From positions 80,843 to 144,842 of the forward strand of contig DF239240.1 in NCBI GenBank assembly GCA_000507305.1: a stretch of 64,000 nt of DNA, read 5' to 3'. Positions within the stretch are counted from its first letter, which is position 1; every line of letters starts with the position of its first letter. The notes beneath the pieces were generated by a model. It made no database searches and was not told the DNA's origin. It worked only from the letters and a program-made list of their open reading frames with translations. The translations under genes and the position numbers were made by a program. Origin of the DNA: Breviolum minutum Mf 1.05b.01. Its lineage: Eukaryota > Sar > Dinophyceae > Suessiales > Symbiodiniaceae. Below are positions 34,381-46,789 of the stretch, one piece after another.

Positions 34381-37300
34381 GTGCTTGTGACCATTGGCCA
34401 AGGCCAAGTCTGCAGGAAGGTCGCCCCTGTCGTTAGGGACGTTTCTTGCACCAGATTGGATAAGAAATTTCCTTAGAATCTGAATCGACGACAACTCCTA
34501 GAGCAGGTTGGCATTGGTTGGCTAGGTCATGAAGACTTCCGTGGATTTCTTGCATGCTCTCATTATCTACGTGCAAATCCTGCAAATATCCTCTAACTTT
34601 TTCCCAAAACGTCCACGCCAGTAAAGCAAGCAAAGGTCTTCTCCAAATGTCATTTGCCTTCTTTCAGAAAGGATACATTGAAGTTGAAAGGAAGACACCA
34701 TCTAAAGCGCTTCAGTTTCAGAAAACAAAAAGTTTGTTCCCAAAATCGGTCTGATAACGCATTTACTTGCGTGACGCCTCTTCTCGTAATTAAAAAACAT
34801 ACCTTGTCTGACAATCATCAAATCTGCAAGGAAAAACACTAAGGCTTCAATTTCCCTGCAACGGTGCACTTGCGCGGACTTTTTTCAGTCAGACGAATCC
34901 GAAGATGAAGTTGAACTACTAACTACTGCTACGGGACATGACATCTTTCCTTGCTTTCCTTTGCCTTTCCTTCACTGCAATTCGTTGTCGGCCTTTTCTC
35001 CTCCGTTGCGTGGACAAATTCCTCTGGTATTTTGCGAGCTTTCTTTCCAAGGAAGTGATCATCTGTTCTGGGGCCCCCTTCCTTACTTCACCCAAATGCA
35101 TTTGTTTGCTTGCGCGGGGCTTGCGCGCAGCTTGCGCGAGAAATGCAACTTAATTTCTCAGTTTTGGACCTGCTGGATTGACATATGCTGAAACCGCTGC
35201 TCCTTGACCCATACAATGCCGAACGAGCAATGACTCGCCAACTGGCCAAATCTAAAAATCTTCTGAAGTGATTTGCAATTTTTGAGAATATATTATGATA
35301 GTGCATAGTGCATGATAGTGCATGGAAACACTTGCGCCAACCTTGCGCCTAGCTTGTGTTTTGCGGGATTTCCTTTCGTGACATAACGAAAATGAAAAAT
35401 CATATAAATATGTCGGTTGTGATACCCCAAGTTTACGACTTGAATACAGGACTTTTGTCCGACTGTCATGGAAAAAGACAGCATTTCGTGCCCCTGCTAC
35501 GTCTCAAAAACGCAATTTCCTGCGAGACTTCCTCCAAAAAGCGAACTTTCTGTGAACCTGTGTCACAAAATACTGCGCAAAAAGCACAAAAAAGTATGAT
35601 TTGATTCTGATTTGTATCCTTCCTTTTCTGTACTTTCCATTTCTTCTTTGCGCTTTCAGTGTTTTTTCACCAAGATTCACCAACGCTTCATCTCCGGCAG
35701 TGGCGGCGGCTCCCAGAGGTGTCAGTCCCGGCAAACTGGCCCAGAAACGTGTCCTTGTGGAACCTGGCAGGTGTGATGTCGTGGGATGTCGTGGGATGTC
35801 GTGGGATGTTGGGACCTGAATCCAATGAGATATGCAGAGAAAACATGTTTTTTTTTTAAAATAAATATGTTTTAAAATGTTAGATATCAGCATGGACATT
35901 GCAGAGATATGATGCCAAACCTCATTTCTGACTCCAGTACCACTAATATATCAATAGCAAGGATTCCTAGAAAGGATTGGTTGGCTAAAAAAGGTATGTC
36001 ATCCAAAGTATCCACAGTCATGGCCAAGCAAAGGTACTTCAAATCAATTGCAACTCTGATTAACAATTTTGATCTTTGATCTTGCCCCATTCCAAAACTA
36101 TGGATGAAAACCTACAAACCTTTTGAATTCGCGCATAATCGGAGGGCTGCTGTTACCCTGCCAAAGCTTGAAGGCCTCAAAAGTACAACACCTGAGAACA
36201 ACCTTTTCAAAAGTCAGGATGAAGGAATCATTTTGGGGAAGGCTACCAGAAACTTTTGAGAAAGGATACGGGAATATTACGATGTGCAAAGCACATCGAC
36301 ATTATCCATAATCTGGACCTACTCTACTGGTACGATCCATATTTTCAACATATGAGACTTCAACAGTCCAGTTTAAACAATGGCAACAACCAGCAATCTA
36401 CATGGTTCTGGTCTGAAGGACATGGCAACCATCCAGACTGGCCGGAAGCTAATGGCTAAGTGCAGACCATGCACACGATTCGAATCCAAAAAGAGCTGCA
36501 CGCACTTGCGAGGACATGCAAAGCCTCAAGGTTGGACAGTTGTTTGCTGGGTGCACCGGACGACTCACCATCACTTTGGTAGATCTCTCAGAAACTCGAA
36601 ATCCACGTTTTTTTGGCGCTGGTCGTGTTTCCCGATGTCAAATATTCTCAAATACTTCGAATGCAAAGACTGAGGCAGCGTGTCAAGGTGATTGTTGCAT
36701 CTTCGTGTAAAAAAGTATTCCAAGACTGAGTGCCAAATACTCCAAGAGACGCTGTGCAATCGTTGGTGGAAACTCAAATGTTGATGGATTGGTATGTAGA
36801 TTGCAAGATGCAGGGGTATGTAGATGTCTGTAGATCTGTGTAGATCCATAGAGATATATGTGCAATGTGCTCCAACGTGACAAGTATCTTTGTGTGTCTT
36901 ATGATTCTTATGTTGAAAGCCGAGCTTCAGATGGAAGATCATGGTGGACTTTGCTGGACGGTTCACCTACATTGGTGGAAAGTGGTGGACTTTCGGTGGG
37001 TCAAGTAAGCAAAGTCAGGAAAGGAAAACCGCACACTTGCAGAGAAAAAACATCGATAGCATTTTGATGTCCACACAGGCCCTTTCATCCGCTTCACATT
37101 GTGTCACCAGTCCCCACAGCAAAAAAGCACTCCACAACAATGCATTCAAGCTACATCTGCTTTATGTGCGATCAGCAATCTAGATCGCTCCAAAGCATCT
37201 GCACTATGCCTTAGATTGCAGCAGCATCACATGGGAGCATCCAGGGACAAACACTTGCAGCATCTTGCAGCAAAACTGATTATCACACCACATCACACCA

Positions 37301-40300
37301 CAGAATCACAGACTGCTGTACACAAATACAGACATAGGGTACTGTACAGTCTAGCTATCTAGTTCGGAAGTGACCAGACCCAAGAACGCTACTCTCCAAT
37401 CACCAAGGTTCCCTCTGGAGAATAATGCTGCACCGTGCAGTGGCCCCCATCCAAGACCTGCATGCGTTGTTTCAAGCGGAAGAAGATGGACACTTTCAGT
37501 TGATGCTCTGAAGAGCTCCATGTCAAGCTCAACACTCCTCGCTTGTGACAATAGGATTCACTGCCCAGGTTTACAAAGTTTACGCTTGGGCCTCAATCCA
37601 TCATTTTGGACCAAGCTACCTGACAAATCCGGATTTGCATCACAATTCCTCTTGAGGAGCTCGGCCACCACTTCCTGGGCAAATCAAGAGCTAGAATCTC
37701 CTTCATGGAACACTGAACCTGTATACTTATAATCTTATGTATAAGCTTACTTACTTATATACTGTGCATCAATACAAACGAAGGGTGGATGGTGCCTGCG
37801 TTTCGGTCTTAGATTGAACATCTGATTCGTGGTGATGCGTAAAACTTCGACCAGTCTCACCTGTTCACCAGTTTATGATGCATAATGGCCAATACAAAGA
37901 CAAACGTCACATCAAATATTCCACTTCTTCCCATCTGCTTAAATGTTCGAATTCAGCCTTTACCGTCATACGTGTACGGGCTTGGAAAGGTGGCCATTCA
38001 GTGGCGTTTGCTGGAAACTGTTTCTCGGAGCAGAAGTATTTGGTGATTAGCAGCACTCCAAACCAGCTTGACTTGTCGTTGCGCACCACAACTAGCGACT
38101 ACAGTCTTTGCTTTCTGGCCTCTCCGCTTTGCTTGCTCAAACCTGTGGGTGTTCTACAAACCCATCCAGCACATGTTAAGTGTACATACTCTGCCATGTA
38201 TATATGAATAATTATAGTATAGTAGTACACAATATTTACATTTGCAAAACATCTTGCTAAAATCTCTTGTAGGAGTGCAGGTATGTACTTGCTTGCTGGT
38301 ATGCTTGGAATCGATTTGCTTTGGATGCTAGGAAACCTTCTCGTCTGCCAGGAACGATGCCTGTAGCTGTATTCAATGTGATTTCCATCAAAAGAAGGCA
38401 TTACCCCAGGACACCAAGCGACAAAGTTCATCCAAGCATCCGTCTGCGAAAAGCTTGCCGCAGCAGTAATGGGATGCAATCCTGCTGGCAAGTTGGCCGA
38501 GTGAAAGTCCGCTTGCGCGCTCCATAAAACTTCGACTTGCTCTGTTGAACGAGCCTCAGTGAAATGCGATGAACCGTGGAGCAAATGTTGGAAACACAAT
38601 ATCCTCAAGACGTGGTGAATACTCAAATAAGCGCTGGCATAAACCAGCAGAACTCAGATTGGTAATTGATGACATCTTGACACATCTTGGACAACTACAG
38701 ACTACACTGCTATTCCGCAGGTTCAAACTGCTTCCTCGTGGAAATTTGCAGGTTGTGAGCTTTCATTGTCATTTCCATCAACGAGGACTCCTGAAATCCG
38801 GGTGTACAATAACAATTCTGGTAATATCTGCAATACACGACTCATTATCTGAGAACTGCAGTCAATGTAAACCGGAACATTTAAGTTCAATATAATAATT
38901 AATATAGTTCAACCACTTTTAAAAGCAACCACTACAATCATTACACCATATAAAGGCTGGTGTAAACTTGTACAGGCAAGAGGCCAAGCAAGCAGCGGTC
39001 ACCTCAGTGTGGCGAGACAATGCAAGCTGGTCCGAAGGGAACGAAAGTAGCAACAGCAGTTCAATGCATGTTGGGAATTGCTGGGATGCATGTTTAGGGC
39101 ACACTTCGCTGCATTGCCGGAACTGCAACAGAATTCAATGCTTCGTAGAAACTTGTATCTTAAGTTCCTATTTTGGATGCCAAAGGGGCATCTAGCAAAA
39201 TGAATCAAAATGGTCTCTTCCCAGGCCTTTTTCTCGGAAACTCTGACTTCATGACTTCAAAGTAACAGTAGTATACAAACAAAGTTGACATGTTTCTAAG
39301 AGTTCGCCGCTCAGTGGCTCCCATCCAAGATTTTGCGTGTACATCGCTCTTCAGCGAAATCAGCTTGGCAATCATGTCGCCAGTTTGGTTTGAAATTGTA
39401 GCCTGGGTGAAAAAACATAAAACAACCCGAACCATTCACAGGTTTTTTCACCATTGAAATCCGGGAACATCGGGAACTGAAGTGAATGGGCATGTTTGGC
39501 ACGCCATTTGAAGACTAGGAGCAACCATCAGTGGCGTGACGCCGGGATAGTATCCCATTTCACTCAGACCAAAGACCTATCAAGGGCACAACGACCACAA
39601 CACATTGATGACCTGAGGTTCATCCGCAGCACTCAAGTTACAGGAGATGTTTGTCTTACCAAACTCGTCACTTGTCTCCGTCTGTCAGTTCTCGTTTCAG
39701 CCAGCTCTCTGCCTGCGAATTCACATCAGCTGATGATTTCACCAAAAGCTCCACCATGTCTGTATCACCAGCCAGTACCTTGTATGCTCAGCCGTTTTCA
39801 GCAAACCGTCTGAATCCGCATGGAAAGATCTGTGTCCAATTCAGCCCGGAGGCGTCCCTCATTTGATCTTTGAGGATCTGTCAAAAAGCAGCCGCAAAAC
39901 TCATAACTTTAGTCGAAATGCTGCACAAAGCAACCCAAACATCTTGTTGCCGCCAGAAACCTTTGCTGCAAAGCCCACTGAAAGCAGTTCAAGCTTGCCC
40001 TCTAATACCGGAGTTGTGTTAGACCGACATGCAGCAACAAAATTAGGCAAACAAACAAGAACCAGAAAAGTAATCAGCCGGCTGGCAGTCTCACCGTGGC
40101 TGCCACCTAGCGACCGCGTCTTGAAGGTGCTCAAACTGGAATTCTTCCAGAAAGGCATCCAAGGTCCTTTTCTTTGGAGGCAGCCCGATCCATCTATTTT
40201 GAAATGCCACGAAATACCTCGTCGCCAGACGCAGAAACCATCTCTCATATCGGACTCAAGATTGGGTTTTCCATGGTTTTCCTTAAGTGGATGCTGCACT

Positions 40301-41512
40301 TTTTTTGCGAGAGAGCGGCCGGTACCAATGTCGTGCTTCTACCGTGTCCTTCAGATGCTTGATCTTCTTCTTCGTCGCTGCTTCTCCAAGCTGAACCAAG
40401 ATTGAGCCTAGGCAAGCACGAAAAACGTTGGCTAAATCTTTCGGGTATACTCAGATTTCTCTTGAATTGCTGTTCCCGTCCAGCTCATTTGCTTGATGCT
40501 TCGCAACCACCAAAGTCACACTGTGTGAAGTCAAAAGAAAGGGCTGATCGAGTCAAACTTCATGACCTAGCCTTCAGCAAAAACCTTCAACGAGGATGAT
40601 CCAGGCAAAACATGCTGACAGCATTCCTCTTCCCAACTCCCTAAAACTGCCAAAATACGGTCAGCTTCCACTGTGAAGTCTGCATCATAAATGCGCTTAC
40701 TGTACTTCTCCAAAAAATACATACCTGAGCAGCGCGGATTACCACGAGACTACTATTTCAAACACGGTGGATCCAGCACAAAAAGACTTGATCAAAGATG
40801 ACAAGCTTCTCTCTGCTTCCACAGGAGAAAGCAATACCTGAGAGAAGCAAGAAACAGAAAATGCTCAAGCAACATAGTGTAATACTGGATCAATCATTAG
40901 CCTTCAATAAGCTTCAATTTCATTCAATTTCACAATTGAAAACGCATTCAAGACCGACAAAAGTGATGAAGAGAGCTTTCGGAAAGATTTCCTGTGGGTC
41001 AACATCAAGCTGTCACATTGTAATTTTAATCTGGAAACTGGAAACCCACTTTTTGCCAGAAAAGCCCGACATATCTTACAGATTTACATAGTTGATCTAG
41101 CAAAATTGCCTGGATCACAGGCTCTCATGAAACGAAATCTCAGTCTAGCGACGATGACAGAAGTATTGGGCCTATTGGATAGAGTTCGATACCAGCGAGA
41201 GAGCCATGTGGTATAGTTGCACCGTTCTCCAGTGTCTGCATGGTTTAAGTCCTCAATCACTTGTCTGCTGGAACTCATGAAAGATCATGAAATTATATGA
41301 AATTGTGTCTGACGCTTTCACCAAAGTTCACAACTTTGGAAGCACAGAAAGTGCCAAGGATCTGGAGCTAAAACAATGAAGAGGTCACACCTTTCAACGT
41401 AGGCAGGTATGCTCTGAACAGCTGAAGCCGCCTCCGTTTGGTTGGACATTTCCATGCTTAGATCAAGAGAATCAGTTCCAAAGACTTGAGGGAGCGAAAA
41501 AGCATCCATGAA
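34381..41512 (-). CDS. Ankyrin-repeat protein of a dinoflagellate family, many exons
   Basis: Minus-strand exons, 5' to 3': up to 41512-41363 (MDAFSLPQ, then SIPAYVERCDLFIVLAP), 41251-about 41110 (HADTGERCNYTTWLSR, then NTSVIV), about 40252-40107 (RTLDAFLEEFQFEHLQDAV), near 39975-39915 (FGLLCAAF), from 39402 (GDMIAKLISLKSDVHAK), about 38562-38405 (SAQADFHSANLPAGLHPITA), 37674-37620 (EVVAELLKRNCDANPDLS), about 37520-37370 (GWGPLHGAALF), 35763-35671 (LPGLTPLGAAATAGDEALV) and 34497-34381 (39 codons; LRKFLIQSGARNVPNDRG). The later ones are ankyrin repeats, which bind other proteins. The SIPAYVE...NY..WLSR region then ankyrin repeats is a layout I recall from dinoflagellate proteins; its function is unknown. 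The WLSRGWCR motif expected there reads WLSR then WYRTLSN, so about seven residues seem absent. Most acceptors are AG-G. The first intron may use a GA donor (41362). Several exons are surely missed. Confidence 0.65.
34919..35086 (-). CDS. Exon-like segment with very basic C-terminus
   Basis: The minus frame from a CAG acceptor near 35087 reads a helical Lys/Arg-rich stretch (TQRRR, VKERQRKARKD) and ends at a stop at 34919. It lies inside the span of the ankyrin gene on the same strand, so it is either an alternative last exon or a chance open frame in A-rich sequence. Confidence 0.25.
   Translation of the reverse strand, partial: VRKGAPEQMITSLERKLAKYQRNLSTQRRRKGRQRIAVKERQRKARKDVMSRSSS
35771..35811. 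repeat. 10-bp tandem repeat, about 3.5 copies
   Basis: GTCGTGGGAT is repeated head to tail directly upstream (minus strand) of the ankyrin exon that starts at 35763, within the intron. On the minus strand it forms C-rich sequence just before the CCAG acceptor. Confidence 0.8.
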
Positions 41513-42033
41513 GATATAACCTCAGTGAAGCAAAAAAGGTAAGCCAAGGGCTATCAAGGGCTCAACAGGTGGCTGAGTGGGCAGCACCCATATATGCAAG
41601 TCGTTTCTGCCATGCAGTGGCCACGTAGGGCCCTTCTCGTCTCAAAATCCTTGGACTATATTGACCCTTTACACTCCTTTGCAAACTGCAGTCTTGCAAT
41701 TTACCGATGTCGCTTCAAGAACAGATTACACTTTCAAGCGCAAAGCAGTGTCATGCAAGTGATACATGAGTGGTCATTGTCTCGTGTTACCAGTAGGGGC
41801 AAGGTGATGTGTCGGATCTCGCGGCGGTATCTTCCTAATGCCACAAACATCGATCAAATAGGTCTGAAAGGGACATCGTCAGCCCATAGGCAAAAAATCA
41901 CCAGCAAATGTTGACAATGTTCGGCAATAATTGTCAAGACATGTTAAACAACAAAAGTGAATGTAATGCTAGAATTCCTAGAAATACAGTAGATTGATGT
42001 AGATTGACATCTGAGATCAGACTGTTGTAGTAC

Positions 42034-42165
42034 CTGTGGTCCTTGTCCATCGGACCCCTTCCATCTACTGATTGCAGCTTGAGCACCTTCTGCCAAATTC
42101 TGTCGCACTTCCTCTGACATGTCATTTGGCACACCATACAGTTGGCCAATCACATTGTGTTCTAC
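42034..42165 (-). CDS. Exon, product not recognised; possibly 5' part of the ankyrin gene
   Basis: Exactly 44 codons between an AG-G acceptor (CTCCAG) and a GTACTA donor after ACAG. It contains GQLYGVPNDMSEEVRQNLAE, a hydrophilic helical sequence. Strand, spacing and splice signals suit an upstream exon of the ankyrin gene, but nothing in the sequence proves it. Confidence 0.45.
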
Positions 42166-42249
42166 CTGGAGTTCGCAATGTGCATTCCGGGTCGGGTTTA
42201 GCTACTTTGAGGTTTGTCAAACTACCTGATTTCTATTTTCCTACACCCC

Positions 42250-45200
42250 TTCGCGTTTTGTTTTTGTGTTTTCTTCCTCACTAGTACCTTGTTGCAAGGG
42301 ATGAGATGACACCATGGTATACTTTGCAGATAAACTATGCATTGCATTAGAGGAAGGAATCAGCACCGTCCAGCACCACAAGCACCACCCACCACCAACC
42401 ACCAGCAGCACCAACAAGGGCAGTGGCGGCAAGCACGAGGCGGCAGAAGCGCCGAAAGCATAGGCGTGCTTACCTTTTTGGGCTGCATTACCATGCCCTA
42501 CTGGAACAACTGGTATCTTCAAAAATGATTTTTCCTGAACGAAGTTATGGTTTTGTTGTATATCATAGTCTTGTCGTTTTTTGACCATTTATTTTCGTGC
42601 CTTCCTGCCACAGAGATCGATTTCCCAATGAATGTCCACAAACTCACGTGTTTTGTGACTGATGCAGTTCAAAAAGATATTAAGGAATGATGTGACAGAG
42701 CTTCGTGATGTTCGTGCCTTTTCATTTCCTTGGCTTACGATGGTCTAGGGGGGTTGCGCGGTTGCTGGGTTGCCGTATTTTTTCCCTTGCACCTCATGGG
42801 ACAAGTTTTTGGCAAAGAACAGTTTTCTCTGGGATGAAAGTCAATCCTATTCTTGGACCTGAGAACGAAAAGGAAGATAGCTTCCCTGCTCTACGCTACT
42901 ACCGCCTACAGCATCCACAGCCGATTCCTGAAACCTGTCACCAATTGTACACGATGTTCTGCTATTGGTGCAACAGTCATTCCTGGTGAATTTTAGATGA
43001 GTTGAAGCCACAACTTGAATATCATCCAGAAAAAGGAACACATTTGAAGGGATGTTGAATACGAAACATCCCTAGCACCACACAACAATACTGTACCACC
43101 TTGGAGATAAAATGGGTTTCAAATACAACCTGCTTTTATACAATCATCGAGGCATCAACAGTGACATTAAATCAAAGACCAGCTACTTTTGTGGAACCAT
43201 CAATTAGGCCTTGAAGCCCTTGCCTTAGGACCTCGGTTGACCATCACTTCAGGAAAACAGCATGGCATGCATGGCACTTGGACACATCCAAGGTCTTCAG
43301 GTCTTCCAAATATACCCCGTCGGCTTTGGATTCTACCGGATAGATATGGTCCAACCATAACAGAACGGAGACCAACCATTGTGACAGATTGCGTGCAACT
43401 TAGGTCATGGGCTCAGCCGCTGAGATAGCATGAGGTACCCCCATTGACAATTGAAGAAGCCCAAGTCATCCTAAGTCATCCTTGTCCGAACACATGTGCT
43501 GATACAACGTATCTAATGATTACATCTGCCATGGCTCCCCGAAAACTACAAACCCAAATCGGTTGAAGCCTAGGACTGGGACGTCTTAGGCCACAGGCTA
43601 TCCAACGGCCTACAGCTGCTCTCTTGCTTGGCAAGAGACTTCAATCTGCTGCCCAAATGGATCTGGATGGTCAAATCCAAGCCACTGATGAGATATGAAA
43701 ACCACCTAGGCCACACAAAAACAACATGCTTTTGGAAATCTTCGGAAAGAAAACAAAACCAATCACTGTCACATGATCCACGACATTCCAGGATTGATCG
43801 GGGGGGGGTGATCTGGGATGACCTCAACTTGGCCAAGGAGCAAACATCCCAGGAGTCCATTCATGAAGGAATCCTTGTCGCCGAAGCTTTTGATAAGTTC
43901 CTGGGATGCCTGGGTCATCATGGGTCCGCGCAGAGTCAAGTGGATTGGGTGAGCCACGAGGATCCTACCAAAGTTCCATTTTGGAATCCTACCAAAACGG
44001 ATGGGTCAAAAGTGTGAAAAGTGTTCATCGCATTTCAGGTGAACAATTTTGAGCCGGAGCGCGTTTTTCTGTCTACTTGTTAATGCAAGCAGATCTGAGA
44101 TTTGAATTGGCATAGTTTTTCAATAGCTTTTCAATTTGACCAATTTTGAATCTCTAGGGCTGATCACGTGACGGTAAGGTGTCCTTGCCCATCCATGTTC
44201 ATCCATCACCTCAACCACCCCTGTTGCCTGGAATTTTCAGAAAGTCAGAGACTTTCACAACGTTCATTGGATACTGCATCCTGATGGTGCAAAAATTTCA
44301 GCAACAAAAACTCGGAACTCTCGATAAAAATCAATATCAAAAACGGAGAGCCAGTTTGCAGCGTAGCTTCGTATGCACAAATTGGATACTATCTCTGCTT
44401 TGAGTGGAACATGACAGGCCCATTGGGCCAAGAACTGACGGTAGCACACTGTTGGAGCCAGTCGGTAGCTATTTTGATCTGATTTGAGCCAGCCTCTGGA
44501 GATGCTGCGAATCAAAAGGAAGAATGATGCAATATCGAAATTTGTATATATATATACATAGACTTGTGGAGATGATCATTCCCTATTTTAGTCATGCCAA
44601 AACTACTAACAGCACCGCTGTCGAACTTCGGGTGGCAGGCAACACATAGCAGTCAGAATCCAATGCCTAAACATGCCTAAATACGGACTTCATCTCAACC
44701 GTGGCAATGGCCACGAGGTCACTGCCTTGTCTCCGCCACTGTGCACTCCCTGCCTGCTTTGCATTTGTGATATTCGATCTCGCAACATCCTCATTTTGAA
44801 AGCAGTTGGCACTGTACAGGAAAGGATGCTTCAACGTGAAACTTTCTCTTGACTATCAAAACTGCAAAACTGCAACTCCAGAGTTGCAATCAATTCAAGT
44901 CCAGCGAGTGAAGGTTTTAGTTCAGCTGTGTTTGCCGGCTCGTGCCATTCATGAAAATATAATCAAAACATGTTTCAGCGTGGAATGCAGGCCTTCCAGA
45001 CCCATAGCGTGTTGAGTGTTGCACGAAGGCTTTAGTGATAGCGCTTCCCATGTAGGATAGTAAGTAGTTACGATAAAATCGATCAAATGGAATATACGAC
45101 AATCATAAATCATGTTTCAACACAGTAACATCACGGTACACAACCGTGTATTTTGGTGCCAACATCTTACAAAACGAGACAATTACAAGAGTACTACCAT

Positions 45201-46770
45201 ATCTCTTTATCTATACGTATGTAAAACAATAACAAATGATAATATAACAATGACATTCCATCACTCCTTTTTGGCGGTTCATATCTGCAAAGCCATCTAG
45301 CACATCCCTGCAAAGAAGGCCAGTTGAAAAGTGGACCAGCCAAATGCTTCCAACTGGCCACAAACTCTTGCGGAAATACATGGAAATGTCCAAGATGCAC
45401 TAAAACAGTAAGTCTAGAGCTTGTTTATGCTGACTTTGCAGTTCAGTGGCTGTCGAAGCTGTCGAAGCTCCTGCAAACTTACCAAACATGGCTGCAGCAC
45501 AGCTAAGACATGTAAATAACATGAGCATACAGTCATACAGCATACATGAACCTTCATCTGAGTTCCTTTTTGTCTAGGTACAAGTCTAGGTCAAGGCTGA
45601 TGGGATTTCTGGGAGTCACACTGCCTGGGCATTCAGATTGCAGTGTCCTCTTCCTCTGCTTCTGTGTGGGCACCGGTCTTTTTTCTGCGCAGTGGGGTCA
45701 ATGTAAGTAAAGTAGTTGTAGTCAAGAGTATTCAGAGTTTGAGAGTCTCGTTGGGAAAGCAAATTTGCATTTCAAGGAAGAATATCAATTTGTCTTGCGT
45801 CAGCATGGGTACCGCATTCAAAGCAGATTTATCTGTCATAGATTACTATAGATCTCAACACACAGAACACGCAATGATGCCATGGGCCATAGAGCGTCAG
45901 TCCCACTGAAAGGAGCAATGGAAAAGATGCACTTCATCGACCCCAAATGCCTATCATCCCAAATTTGCTGCCATCGCTTAGTAAGGCTTTGGGCCTGAAA
46001 AGCTGGATTGGAATGGAGAAACACTGAGGCAAACCTGAACATGTTAGAAGGTGTTGACAACCAACACCAACAAATTGATACAAATTGACCATGCCTTCAT
46101 TCATGGAAAGTGGACGTCACTCTTCTTTCCGGGATAAGCACATAGAAATGAAAAATTAATGCGGGATGTGAATGTGTCCTTCAAATTCACATCATGAATT
46201 CAATGCGCTTCTCTCAAGTGCTACAGTGGTATCAAACATCAAAGACTCCAAAGAGTTCACAAGTGCAGAGGCTGCATACCAGACCCAAGTCAACATACAA
46301 AACGGCATCAGAAGGCGATTGATATTCCATGACTCGAATTTCTTCAAAGCAAAGGTGCAAAGATACAGCAGCAATGTGTTGTTAAGCTGTCTTAGCACTC
46401 ATCCATAAGCCCTTGTGCGGCCTCTTGACAAAGACCTTTGAGTTCCTGCACCACACGACGTTTCAGAAAATGAAAGTCCCCTGGGGTAGCTCAGAAGAAA
46501 CACGTAATACATTAATACATATTAATACTGTATAATTGTGCTCATATGGTCTCATACGCCCCTTTTGCAGGTGAGAGGGCCTTTGAAACATCTGCTGACC
46601 TTTCTAGGATTATTGATCTATTAAATGGTCTGGCCCACCTCATGGATTCGCCGAAAAACTGCCCATGTTGACATCTGAAACTTCGAGAGACGATACTTCT
46701 TCACATCTTGAGAGGTGGGAGTTGCTGCATGATGCAAAACCTGTTGATTCACTGGGACATGACCAGGATG
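42250..46770. other. 4.5-kb stretch without a firm gene
   Basis: Some open minus frames look protein-like, for example 43957-43800 (QASQELIKSFGDKDSFMNG) and 46060-45840 (LTKRWQQIWDDRHLG), but no family was recognised and splice sites are weak. A proline/hydrophobic minus frame near 42480-42360 comes from a CAC/CCA-rich tract. Confidence 0.35.
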
Positions 46771-46789
46771 GGCAAGATTCATGTGGGGT

